Positions 33,014 to 43,659 of a DNA stretch of 64,000 nucleotides are shown one piece after another. How positions within the stretch are numbered: the stretch's first letter is position 1; every line of letters starts with the position of its first letter. The stretch covers positions 19,395,501 through 19,459,500 of the forward strand of contig CM032230.1 in NCBI GenBank assembly GCA_019009955.1. Reading direction: 5' to 3'. The notes under the pieces are model-generated. The model was not told the DNA's origin. It did not search any database and saw only the letters and a program-made list of their open reading frames with translations. Source of the stretch: Riptortus pedestris. Taxonomy: Eukaryota > Arthropoda > Insecta > Hemiptera > Alydidae. The position numbers were made by a program, and so were the translations under genes.

Positions 33014-33442
33014 CTAAATACCAATGCAGTTTCGTGGAAATGACTGAAAGATTGCTTGAAGCCATGTTTTTTGGACCTTATTGTGAATTTATAAATGTTA
33101 TTGATAAGCATAGTTGTATTATCCATTAGCTTTAGCAGCATGCTTTATGAACCCTATTTTAGGGTTTGAAGATCTTCCATGGACAAGGGTAATGTCAGTA
33201 GTCTGTCTATATAATGAATAAATGGGGTGATTTTAGTTTTAGGATGATGGAAAGACTATCTATTGCAGTATCTGATGCAGTTGGTTTACTGGAAATGCTT
33301 CTATTTTTCCTCGTAATACATGAATCTTAATAATATTATAGCTCACATTCTTTTTCCGTGAAAAATTATATGTTTTCTCGTAAATCAAATATTAAACGAT
33401 TTATTTATGTGTGTTCTGTCTACAATTACTCTTTACTAATAC
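33014..33442. other. AT-rich interval without recognisable gene
   Basis: No coding frame, repeat shared within the window or RNA gene seen between the fold-back element and the piggyBac left end. Confidence 0.45.
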
Positions 33443-33738
33443 TTAACCCTCCAAAGCCTAGAATTTTTTTCTGTTGAAATTTTTGATTATTTTGGCATTT
33501 TTAAGTTTATTGGAATATAATATATACATTTATACCAAATACTGAAATTTAGTACTGATGGATTATGAGATAAGCCCTGTTGCCGTATGGCAACAGTAGG
33601 CTCCTGAAGACAAAAAACCTGTAAATATTGAAAATTGGAATTCCATAATAAAACACTTTAATATATACATTTAAATTTATTTACATATAATACAGACTAA
33701 TGTAAATGCATATTCTAAAAAAATTACATATTTTTATA

Positions 33739-35503
33739 TTATTTTTTATGGTAGGCGGCAAAGTGAGGTATACAAAGTCCAACGTCACACTTTATGCATT
33801 TTGTTCTGATTATGGATTTGCATGAAGTAAACCCACATCGTCTTTTCTTCTCAATCGGTCCAACTAAGTGATCAAGCCTGTCATACTTTATTTCTTCGTT
33901 TTGACGACCTGGTTGAACAAGGGAAAATCTGGATGCTGTCGGACCTGGGGTTCGCCTCTCTGTCTTGTATTTTATTAGGTAGGTCTGTGCTAATTCCCGT
34001 CGAAATTGTAATTTTGTCATTTTTTTTCCTGATGCCTTACAAATGTTCCAAGCATTGTTGACGGCAGCGTCTAAAAGCCAAGAAAAAATAGGCCAATAAT
34101 ATTTTTTTCCCCTAATTGATACCCTGAATGTGTTGATATCTTGGTTCATTCGGTCACATCCTCCCATAAACGTGTTATATTGCTGTATTATATGCGGTTG
34201 GGGGACTTGAATAATTTTTTTATCCTGGTGGGAATATCTTCTTGCTGAACTTAGCGGTTCTATGCCATAACATGTTGACGCCATTGTCACGACACTGTTG
34301 TCCTTCCATCTTACAAGAAATATCCCATCATTTTTTTCTATTATGTAGTCCATAGTTCCCCTCCGCTCTTTTAGCATTTCCTTTTTTGTTTTAAGGGGAC
34401 AGCTTTTGGGAATTCTGTTATCCCTAATTGTACCAGTGGCCCAATAACCCCTATCTTTGAGGTGTTTGAGCAAGTTGAATCCGGTGAACAAATTATCACA
34501 AAATATATGATAAGGTAATACAAAATTTACCTAATGCCTGTGGTATGTCATCCAACATTCGTAATAGTGGTGCTGAAGCCTTGCCAAACAGTATTTCATA
34601 ATCTGAATTAGGCCTAAGACTTTTTCCTTGGTACAATTCAAAATTTGCTAAGTAACCATTTGTTGTACTTAGTGCCCACGTCTTATAGCCAAACCTAATC
34701 GGTTTGTTCCTTATGCATTGCTTACATGGGTGTTTGCCAAAATATTCAATCATACTCTCATCATAGCTTAACTGTTGAGTAGGTACGAAATGTTTTAAGA
34801 AATTTTTCTGAAGCAAATTCATGAGGGGTCGCAATTTGCAAAACTTATCTGTCATGTCCAAACATGTGTTATCTACAAAATGCAAAAATTTCATTATATT
34901 GATGAATCTATCTCGTCTCATTGCGTCAGAAACCATGCCATTATGCATATCATTTACAGAATCCCAATAAAACCGTTTTCCTGGCAATACGCAATAGCCT
35001 GACAAAATAAGGATGGCCAAAAAACATTTTATATCTTCAATAGAAATTTGTGGGTCCAGAAATCCTCCATATTGTGCATATCGCCGTGATTCTATTGAAA
35101 TTAGTTCCAATAGCTCAACATCAAAAAACAACTCAAATAATTGCATGGGAGTCATATCTTTATATGAATCATAATTGAAATTCCTATATAGAAAATCATT
35201 TTGTGAGGGCACTATGTCACCTCTAATCCATGAAGTTCTCCGGTTTTTCTTCAGTTCATCACAGCTATCAGTAATATATTTTTTGCACCTTACCTCTACT
35301 TGGGCTGAGAGCTGACGCCTGTTCAAATTGTTAACAAGACAAGATGAACATCATCTTCATCAGCTGAATCCTCATCCTTTAGAACCCCAGGATCAGGTGG
35401 TGCTATGAAGAGTTTCACTTCTTCATCTGTGTCTGAGAAACTCCCAGATTCTAAAATGTCTAATGCCTCCTTCACAGTACAGTCTGTTAAGATCACTTTG
35501 TTA
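33739..35503 (-). pseudogene. piggyBac-type transposase, main exon
   Basis: The acidic N-terminus (LDILESGSFSDTDEEVKLF) is followed by a frameshift near 35345, then a 276-codon frame with the DDE_Tnp_1_7 fold: [28 protein letters not shown] (first catalytic Asp) and [15 protein letters not shown] second frameshift near 34515 precedes [12 protein letters not shown] (second Asp); then FMGGCDRMNQDINTFR (third Asp) and a C-terminal Cys-rich finger CGFTSCKSI ... CIKCDVGLCIPHF. All three catalytic Asp are kept, so only two single-base frame errors separate this from a complete protein. Total length near 600 residues is normal for the family. Confidence 0.9.
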
Positions 35504-35771
35504 CTGAAAAATCAATAAAAAAAAAATCAACAGAAGAAAAATAAATAAAACTCTTCAACATTTTAAAAGTAAATAAAGACTGCTAAAAAAAAATATTGAT
35601 GAAAGCCTACTGTTGCCATATGGCAACAGCAACATATACATGAATACTATACGTACATAGAAACTGATATAGATCTAAAACAAATTTATTCACTTTCTAA
35701 AAACATCTCACTAACAACTATTTATAAAACTGCACTTAGAAAATGATTAATTATATATATGATGTACTTAC
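35504..35771 (-). other. Putative intron of the piggyBac transposase
   Basis: On the minus strand TT|GTAAGT at 35771 is a good donor and TTTTTCAG ending at 35504 a good acceptor. Joining the flanks keeps the frame from MDSSI into NKVILTDCTVKEALD. It contains one GTTGCCatatGGCAAC palindrome. Confidence 0.6.
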
Positions 35772-35788
35772 AAGATTGAAGAGTCCAT
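35772..35788 (-). CDS. piggyBac transposase, first exon
   Basis: Seventeen bases from ATG at 35788 (MDSSI plus two bases) up to the donor. Chosen because an upstream in-frame start is absent and the splice joins in register to the acidic N-terminal segment. Confidence 0.5.
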
Positions 35789-36434
35789 ATCTGTCCTGAT
35801 TTTCAATGAAGTGTTAAATAAACTTAAGTACCACCTCAAAATCAGAAGCTAATATCTTCAGCTATGAACACAGTGAAGTAGAATGCTATAATGAGGAACT
35901 GATGAGGGTTCGGGCCTTCCCAGACCTGTCCAAGCCTGTCAGGATGCCTGTCAAAACATGACTCCATGCGTTGCCAAGTGGCAACTGTAGGACTTGGAGG
36001 GTTAATGGAATTTTGACTTGGATATCGGTAATATGATGAGATTAGTGTATCATTCCAGCACGTGGGAAGCCTTCGTTAGAGCAGTCACTGTGTCGTACTT
36101 TTTAAAATTCATCAGGCCATGGTTTAGTATTGGGGACACCTGCTGTTCTTACTGCAAACTTATTTATACGTCTATCTTTGAAATTATTTCTTCAATACAG
36201 TAAACTATTGTGTGAACCTCGTGACGTAATCTCAGGGCAAACTTCATACAGGAAGGGCTTATTTGATTGACGTTGCTGTCAAGATCAGCCAACCGTCACT
36301 TCAGCCACAAATCTGATTTCAATTTACAAGTAATGATTCTGGAAAGATGAGACCAATAATTTTAGCTCAAGATATTTTACTGATTTCATTTCTATTATAA
36401 ATATGTATGTGTATGTGTGTGTGTATATATATAT

Positions 36435-36788
36435 TGTAACTGTCGAGCCTTAGAGGTTCTCCGCTGTCTCTCTATATCTATGAGATCAGAGTGATTAGTA
36501 CTGGGCTTTAAAAGAGGTAGCAGCACCTGTCAAGGGACGGACTGCGGAGCCCTGTGAATCCAAAGGTCAATTTAGCAGAACAAGAATCGTCAGTCGACAC
36601 CCAAGATGCAAACAGAGTGTTTCTTTAATTATCTAGCCTAATTGTGCTATATCTCTGATTAAATTGATAAATTAGCTCTTATAGCAGAGATGGTGGAAAC
36701 GGGAATGCTTGCCGTGCAATATATGACCCTGAGAAGTAGCAGGTAAATAGATTAAATTTAAATAATAATAATTATAATTAACCTTTCA
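36435..36788 (+). repeat. Solo Ty3/gypsy LTR
   Basis: 354 bp starting TGTAACTGTCGAG and ending AACCTTTCA, the plus-strand version of the LTRs at 51781-52139 and 58019-58379 (shared GGTAGCAGCACCTGTCAAGG, GCTTGCCGTGCAATATATGA). It is well diverged from them. TA tracts flank both sides; no internal region or clear target repeat. A solo LTR results from recombination between the two LTRs of an older insertion. Confidence 0.85.
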
Positions 36789-36892
36789 TTATAATATATA
36801 TATATATTTAAAATTTAATAATTTTTTCTTTACAGTAGTACAAAATTATTTTATATAATAATATTATTTTAACTTACATAAGTGAAGCAAGC

Positions 36893-37215
36893 AAGCTAAC
36901 TAGATTTTACTCATGACGCGTTTTTTGATCAAATTATTCAAATTTCCCTCGACCCTACCTAGTAGATGGAAATGAGTGTGTTTGTGTGTGTATGTATGTA
37001 TGTGTATATATATATATATATATATATGCGTGCATGCACTCCAGTTACAATTTTTGATCGATCCTTACCAAACTCGATATGCAAGTGATTCATGTAAAAC
37101 TAAGTCTAGATCCAGTTCCGTTAGGACTGAAATTGGCCCCGGGGAAGTGGGAAATTGGAAATTATTCCGTTATGATTTGTTAAACTGACTGAAAAATTGC
37201 ATATAATCAATACTG
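36893..37215 (-). mobile_element. BD-family element, partial
   Basis: D-arm landmark TTTTACTCATGACGCG at the left, a TG/TA run (36974-37027) in the middle, then B-core landmarks CAAACTCGATATGCAAG and AATTATTCCGTTATG. Outer ends missing. Confidence 0.5.
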
Positions 37216-37259
37216 CTGATGGTACTCGCTCCTTCCTATCTGTCGGATTTCATTCAGTA

Positions 37260-37860
37260 AGACATTTAAAGTGGCAGTACTTGCCGCAAATACTACAGGA
37301 GTGGAAATAAATTATTATAAAAAGAGAATTTATGAAAACACATTATTCGTTATTTTAGTGTGGACATTAGCGAAAGATGTTAACTAGCATAATTCTAAAA
37401 GGAAGGAATTGAAATCTATAATAAAGTGTTTAATCTAATCTAAAATATGTTTTGATTCGCAAATGAATGTCTCAAGGAATTGCAGATAAGCCTTTTTGAG
37501 CTGTTGTTTGTGTATCTAACTTTATTTATTTTTGGCATATGGTAAGTATTTCAGCAGAAACAATACTTTTATGAAAAAAGATGAAATTAACATAATTACA
37601 ATACCTAAAATCCTCTAAAACAATGCCTGAAAAATTATTATTATGATCTGGTAGACAGTAAAAATGGAGAAGTGAGACATTTGAGTGGTCAGTACTTGCT
37701 GCAAATACCACTGGATTGAAACTAAATTATTATAGAAGGGGAATTTATAAAATACATTATTCGTTATTTTAATAAGGACAATTATAAAAGAAGAGTAACT
37801 GGACTAATGTAAATTAGAATAATTCATATTTAAAATAAAATGTGGAATCTAATCTATAAT
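37260..37860. repeat. Tandem duplicated segment (interrupted by mariner)
   Basis: CAGTACTTGC(C/T)GCAAATAC occurs near 37276 and 37691, CATTATTCGTTATTTTA near 37342 and 37757, and CAGATAAGCCTTTT near 37483 and after the mariner at 38810. The unit is ~415 bp. The first copy holds the intact site where mariner sits in the second. Confidence 0.75.
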
Positions 37861-37861
37861 A

Positions 37862-38004
37862 CGAGGGGAGGTCAAAAAGTTCCCGGCCTAACTATGAAGG
37901 AGGGAATTAAGATAAAGGACTTTGAGCTTGTCATGTTTACCTAATCCATAGTAATACACAAATTTTTATAATCCTACTATCACTTGTTTAATATATATAT
38001 ATAG

Positions 38005-38036
<32 letters not shown>

Positions 38037-38067
38037 TATATATATATATATGTATTATATATATATG

Positions 38068-38133
<66 letters not shown>

Positions 38134-38767
38134 CTTTTATTATCATCAGTTTGCAATTGTCTTTAAAATGAGCAACATTGAGTTCAGAGCTGTGATGAAA
38201 TTGTTAGTCAACGAAGGCATAAGGCCTTCAGAAATTTTTGAACGCCTTAGGAATGGGGGATGTATGGGGACTTGTCCCCTAGCTATAGTTCTGTGAAATA
38301 TTGGTGTAGTTTATTCAAAATGGGGCGAGAATCCTTAGAAGACGACTCGCGACCAGGAAGGCCTGTGGAAGCAACCATCCCAGACATCATCAACCGCATA
38401 GAGGACTAGGTGTTCAATGATGGCCGTGTAAAGAAGAAGCAGATTGCGAGAATGGTTGGTGATGTTTGATTTGATCGGCCATCCACCCTACAGCCCGGAT
38501 CTGGCTCCCAGTGACTACTTTCTGTTCCCAAACCTCAAAAAGGATCTAAGGGGAAGAAGATTTGTAGACGACATTGAAAAACAGGCTATTGATACTCATT
38601 TTGAATCCAAAGAAGAAAATTATTATTTGGGGGGTTTAGAAAAATTAATAAATAGATGTAATAAATGTATAAATAACAAAGACCATTATATTGAAAAATA
38701 ATGCACATTTTGTGTTTTTATTTCATTTCCTTATGGGTCAGGCCGGGAACTTTTTGACCTCCCCTCG
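37862..38767 (+). mobile_element. Internally deleted mariner element
   Basis: Ends are exact or near-exact inverted repeats (CGAGGGGAGGTCAAAAAGTT left, mirrored at 38738-38767), flanked by TA on both sides. A ~140 bp TA-rich tract (37992-38131) lies between the left repeat and the transposase start. At 906 bp it is shorter than the usual 1.3 kb. Confidence 0.95.
38168..38701 (+). pseudogene. mariner transposase, deleted
   Basis: Starts ATG at 38168: MSNIEFRAVMKLLVNEGIRP, the mariner helix-turn-helix N-terminus, then after frame damage GRPVEATIPDIINRIED and KKKQIARMVG. It jumps directly to HPPYSPDLAPSDYFLFPNLK, which carries the third catalytic Asp, and ends NKCINNKDHYIEK. The part with the first two catalytic Asp is gone, together with stops and a frameshift, so it cannot act; the element could move only in trans. 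Confidence 0.9.
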
Positions 38768-38894
38768 TATGTTTCCGATTGGCATATGGACAACTGTCTC
38801 CAGGGCTTTCAGATAAGCCTTTTCATACTGATCCTTGTATTTCCCTAACTTTCTTTATTATTTGCATAAGGAAAGTACGTTTTCAGGATTAATA

Positions 38895-39074
38895 TATGCA
38901 AATTGCACTTTCAGAGAGCAAGCTCTCATCATCATCATCAGTGTTTGGAAGTTAGAGTAGACTGAGCCAAATAAGCTGGGCGCCCAGCGGTGCAGTTTCT
39001 TGGCTGCTTTGGTTCAGGCTATAGCCAGCAGGCACTGATGATGGAGCTTGGTCTCTGGAAGTGCATTTTGCATA
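38895..39074. mobile_element. Small MITE with ~42-49 bp inverted ends
   Basis: TATGCAAATTGCACTTTCAG at the left matches the inverse of the right end (CTGGAAGTGCATTTTGCATA); the arms are 38895-38943 and 39033-39074, including GAGCTT and CATCATCAGTG blocks. The ~90 bp centre contains GGGCGCCC. No coding frame; the superfamily is not determined. 39075-40010 shows no recognisable gene. Confidence 0.6.
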
Positions 39075-40009
39075 CTGAATTCTTTATAGAGGGCAAAGCC
39101 TATTATTCATCATGAATTGGTTCCTATTCCGTCTAGCATTTCGGGAGATAAGTACAGTGTACTTACTTTTATTAAAATGCAAACATTGCCTTAGCCGTCA
39201 CCCTAAAGGAGTGTGTTTGCCAATGAATATGTAAAACAATGCATGAGGTTAAGGATTCTTTTAATGAGGCAGGTGAGCTAACATTCATCGTGTGGCATAA
39301 CATGCTCCTCAAGTTCCTCGATTTTTGATTTTTATTATTATCTCGCTGAAATATCCATTCTCTAGGGAAATTCTGTTTAGGATATGGTTGCATTTGGAGT
39401 GATGAAATATCTGTACATAAAAGACTTCTATTTTATTAACCAGGACAGACGAAACCAACAAAGAGCACCCCAACCATCCAATGTTTTTTTGCAGTTGATA
39501 TTTGTTATCTAGCATCATTTTTTTTAGTGTCTAGTGGTCGCCTGTCATATCTTGTTCCATCATTTCCAAACTAACTATATATAGCGTATTTCAATAACAA
39601 CACTTGTTTATTATCATCAACACAGCATTGGTGTATTATCTTTCATTATTTGTGTTACTCCTTTGTCGTTATTTTACTTCAATGCATCCAAAAAGTCCTT
39701 GTGCAAGTCTGATAGAAACAGTTCTTTGACTACTGTCAGCCTCATTACCTTCGTGTAGGTCTCTTGCAATAATTGCATTTTTTTCCTCATCAACGAGTCT
39801 TTTTTTATCTATTCGCCTATTGGATTGCTCTGCCTTCAAGTGATAGTTAATTTTTCAAAGTGACCGTGATTATTTATTATATTGTTATCTGTCGATTTTC
39901 ATACTGCTCAAAGTTGAACTGTTTCTGGCGACTTTTCCTTCGTTCCCTTTCATGTATTTTTAGAGCGTGCTTTTCAGCATCTTTCAGCACCAACGTCTTA
40001 ATCACACGG

Positions 40010-40330
40010 CTATCCTGTGCCCCAAAATGTAATTAAATAAAATCTATTCTGTAGCTTTAATTATGACGCATGTTTAATTGTTTTTCCCACTCCTTCAATA
40101 TGCCAAACTTACAGAACTTTTAGCCTCGCCGTTGTAAGCTTCTTGTGTAACTGGCATGTTTGAAAAATGTGCTGTGCGGAATTCTTTTTTAACTGATTAT
40201 TTCTTAAAGTGATATTATTTCGGAGATGTAAAATGCATTTTCACTCCGAACATAACTAACCACTTCAAGTAACCATTCTAGCTTGTTAAAATATTCGGCT
40301 CTCTTCGTGAATTACCTAGATGGTACATCT
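40010..40330 (+). repeat. R3 dispersed repeat segment
   Basis: GTAAGCTTCTTGTGTAACTGG and CACTCCGAACATAACTAACC match 7800-7940 and 63920-63980. Here the segment lacks the BD element that interrupts the 7.3-8.0 kb copy. Confidence 0.55.
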
Positions 40331-40392
40331 GAGAACGTTATTGACGGCTAAAGCACTATAATTTCCTTTTTGTTGATCATTACTAAGTTTTA

Positions 40393-40393
40393 T

Positions 40394-40459
<66 letters not shown>
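40393..40459. repeat. (TA)n microsatellite
   Basis: Long TA tract with one AAA interruption, following the TTGTTGATCATTACTAAG landmark. Confidence 0.95.
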
Positions 40460-40462
<3 letters not shown>

Positions 40463-40739
40463 AAACCAGATATTTTTCTATACTTCTTTTGAAATAAATA
40501 TGTATGCGAAAATTATTGGACTGTATACTTAACAAATGGTGGTTCCGATGTTAGCCGACTGCATATGTTTGGCGTAGTGAAAATAACGAATACTCACTGT
40601 ATAAGCACTAGAGCTCAACTAACTGTCTGTTGATCTTGTCCGGCAGGAGCGCCACCTGTTGTCTTCTTGATCTAGGAGCTCCCATAACTTAACACCGTAC
40701 GTACAATTACCAAACAATATATTCTGTACTTCTTAATTT

Positions 40740-40863
40740 TTTTGGAAGTCTACCCATTTCTGGTCGAATGATAAACTTTTTTTTTCGTTAAAATAAACAG
40801 TATGTTTTAATGAAGGAAAAAAGGTTGTTTTTAAATTATTATGGTTACTCTTTAAAACTTACA

Positions 40864-40919
<56 letters not shown>

Positions 40920-41170
40920 GATAATAGTGAAAATGTTAATAATTAAAAGTTACTTACGAACTAAATAATGCAATTCAGTCCTTTTATATTTTGGGAAGGG
41001 GAGTCGGAGACAGTATACTTCGGCGAAACAAATCTTTCTTATTTTGGAGGTTATCACGCACTGAGGATCTTGAAACAGGTTTTGGCAGTGCTTTCGAATT
41101 TAAATATTGGTAGTTAGATTTTGTAAATCTTACTACGAATTATAGTACCGATTGCGAGTGATTTATTGAT
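40740..41170 (+). repeat. R1 dispersed repeat copy d
   Basis: R1 landmarks: CGTTAAAATAAACAGTATGT, a (TA)n tract (40867-40919), AAAGTTACTTACGAACTAAAT, GGAGTCGGAGACAGTATACT, CTGAGGATCTTGAAACAGG. Non-coding. Confidence 0.65.
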
Positions 41171-42110
41171 ATTTGACTATAAAATAATGGTCTGACGCAT
41201 TTACTCAAACAAAACCTTCAAATTATTTATGAAGAATCGATTTGCTCTTCGATATGCAACTCGCTTTATATTGTGTAACAGAATGCCGTACAACCATTAC
41301 AGGACCTGGGCCTTTAGTCTCTAGCTCTTGATTGTGACCTGAATTGTCCTTCCTCTGCTTCTGGTTTTGCATCTGACGTAGTCTTCCATCTGTTCAACAG
41401 CGTCTTAATATCTCAGAATATTCCGATGTTGTTTATTATTATTTACGTCCACGTTATGCTGCAATGGGTATTCGGGACGGGTTTTCTACAGGTTAGCATC
41501 CTTCTCTAGCCAGGGTGGGCCTAAGGAGTTTATTTAATGAGTCCTTCATTAAATAAATTTCCACTGTCCAGGGCGGGAATCGAGCCCGCCACTCTTAGGT
41601 CTACCATGCGAGGTTAAAACCAACGCCCTAACTCGCACGGCCAACCTGAGCCCCTAATATTCCTATGTTGTCGACTTGAATGCAAATTATGGTAAAATGG
41701 TAGTTTTATAGGGTTGTTGGAAGAATCCGTTTAAATGAACATAAATTCTCTGGAGTATGTGCGTACTGGCAAAAGCTCATCAAGTTTCTAAGAGTAATCT
41801 ATTTTTGTCCATTTTTTGTTGATGATCCCTAGTTGGTCAAGAGGTTCTTAAATATTATGTTCGGTAACGATCTAAGTTAATCAATGGGATGGCCTCTTTG
41901 TAGTGGCACCATTCCAGGTCAGCCTTTATTTTGTGGTAAGAGAGTATGTTTTATTATCTGTAAGGTAACCATTCTCTCTTTGTTAAAGTGCTCGGCTCGT
42001 ATCATTTCCTATATTACAGAAATTCATTATGAATGAGATCTTTTTTGAGTGCTAAAGCACTATAATTTTTTTTTGTTGATCCTTACTAAGATATAATTAA
42101 CTTATCTACC
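41170..42110 (+). repeat. R2 paralogous block, copy 1 (with SINE)
   Basis: CAAACAAAACCTTCAAATTAT, GGACCTGGGCCTTTAG, TTCCGATGTTGTTTA, GTTGGAAGAATCC, TAGTTGGTCAAGAGG and AAGTTAATCAATG occur in the same order as at 48490-49100. Copy 1 is longer by the SINE at 41434-41655. Confidence 0.75.
41434..41655 (-). mobile_element. tRNA-derived SINE, reverse orientation
   Basis: The B box appears as GGGAATCGAGCCC, the head as GGCCAACCTGAGCCCC at the right end, and the 3' tail as TTATTATTTACGTCC at the left. Near-identical direct repeats AATATTCC(G/T)ATGTTGT flank it (from about 41418 and 41656). The same site without SINE is at 48717-48760. Confidence 0.85.
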
Positions 42111-42117
42111 TTGACTA

Positions 42118-42890
42118 TAAAAAGTCCGTCACGCAGGTAAACTAAGCGGAATTCCCTAGTGAAGTTTAGTACTCGATAAATCTACATACTGCTAACACAA
42201 CACCACCGTGAATATTAAGTTAAAAAATACAAAGGGAAATAAGAAATGTTTCAGTCAATTTCAATAACCAGCCGACAGATCTCACACCGGAAAGAAACAC
42301 AATTACTGGAATATATCAGAATATAATATAATAATTTTATCTAGAACTATTTACTATATCTATTACTATAATTAATAATGAGTAAGAATAATTGTCATCT
42401 CCATCAATCAAATTTTAGTAATCCATGACCTTAAGGCAGGGGGGGAGGGGTCAGCTAGACTTATTAGCATGTATCTCGTATAATAAAGGTCTCTTGAATA
42501 CAATATTTGATATTAAGCTTCGAATAATGTGGTTTATTATATAATAGAGTATTGTTTATGTAATATGAGTAGAAGTGGGGGTTTGCTGAAGGCTGAACAC
42601 TGAAATGTGCAAATATCTCGGTTCATATTCAAGATAGAGAATAAATGGATATGACAATGATTATAGTACATTTAATTTGCAATAAGATAGGTTCTAAACA
42701 ATATTTCGATCCGACGTACAGTAACGAAGGTATTTTAAACTTTCGAAAATCCTCCCCTCTAAACCCTTCCCTCCCCCTGGTCCGATTTCAGCCGTTAACG
42801 AACTTGATCTTTCCTTTTTACATGAAACGAGTAAATATCAAGTTTGGTAACGATTAAACAATAATTGCAACCGCTAGAGCTGGGTAACAG

Positions 42891-42940
<50 letters not shown>

Positions 42941-43076
42941 ACAGTTTGGAACTAATTTTCGTCATCTACTAGGAAGAATCCATGAACATTTGAAGAAAAA
43001 TTTCGAAAATTGCGTCAAGAGTACAACCTCAATAGCTGATTTCCCTTAAGGAAAATCTGCTAAAATGTAACCATTT
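42118..43076 (+). mobile_element. BD-family element, most complete uninterrupted copy
   Basis: Left terminal block AAAGTCCGTCACGCAGG and CTAAGCGGA; middle block with ACACAACACCACCGTG; B core with ATCTCGGTT, GATCCGACGTACAGTAACG and AACGAACTTGATCTT; junction hairpin-like CCGCTAGAGCTGG next to (TA)n (42893-42937); D arm with CATCTACTAGGAAGAATCCATG, TACAACCTCAATAGC and terminal GATTTCCCTTAAGGAAAATC + TGCT. About 960 bp, no protein frame. Confidence 0.65.
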
Positions 43077-43079
43077 TTG

Positions 43080-43605
43080 GTCTGAACAGAAACGTTTTTC
43101 TTTTCTTCATTAAAATAAACGTTTTAATGAAGAAAAAGGTTTTTGTTTTGAAATTTTAAGGCTACTGTTTCTAACGATCCGGAACAGGTTTTGACAGGGG
43201 CAACGACCACTGATTAAATGCTAGTAATAAGATTAATAAATTATATTTTCATCTGTTAGAATGTTTTACCAATTATATTATTTTAGCAATTGTTTATATT
43301 TTATTGACGAATAGAATTAAGTATGTTATTAAGTAATTACACAGTAGAAAGTCACCTATCAATATTTGCATGTAGAGCCTTAGAGTATCAGTTGTCAATC
43401 CGATTTGGATCTAATTTAGATGACATATATTCAGTATCTTTATTAATGACGCTCTTAGCTTTATTATTCCCCCCTTTCGTTCTATTGTTTCTATGATTGG
43501 TCCAACCGTTTGTGAAGAGACTGGTCTATTGGAAGAATCCATTTATAGAAATATTTATCCATGATCCACAATTTAAACTTTTCAAGTATCATTTCCTTTA
43601 ATGGA
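43080..43605 (+). repeat. R1 dispersed repeat copy e
   Basis: TTTTGGTCTGAACAGAAACG, TTCATTAAAATAAACGTTTT, GATCCGGAACAGGTTTTGAC, GCTTTATTATTCCC and TGGAAGAATCCATTTA in R1 order. It abuts the retrotransposon tail that follows. Confidence 0.6.
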
Positions 43606-43659
43606 AATATGGTTCAATCGAGAACGTTTTTCAGGGTTACAGCAATATAGTTTTATTTG

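Larger units (their letters stand above)
33443..36005 (-). mobile_element. piggyBac-type DNA transposon, nearly complete
   Basis: Bounded by TTAA at 33443-33446 and 36002-36005. Terminal inverted repeats are CCCTCCAAAGCCTA on the left and the inverse of TAGGACTTGGAGGG on the right. Subterminal palindromes of the form GTTGCCnnnnGGCAAC lie near 33580, 35608 and 35970. The ~2.55 kb interior encodes one transposase on the minus strand. TTAA target duplication plus 13-14 bp terminal repeats define the piggyBac superfamily. Confidence 0.9.

Noticed and set aside
33739..35788. Domesticated piggyBac-derived host gene
   Set aside because: Terminal repeats and TTAA duplications are present and the frame is broken, so it is a transposon copy rather than a recruited gene.
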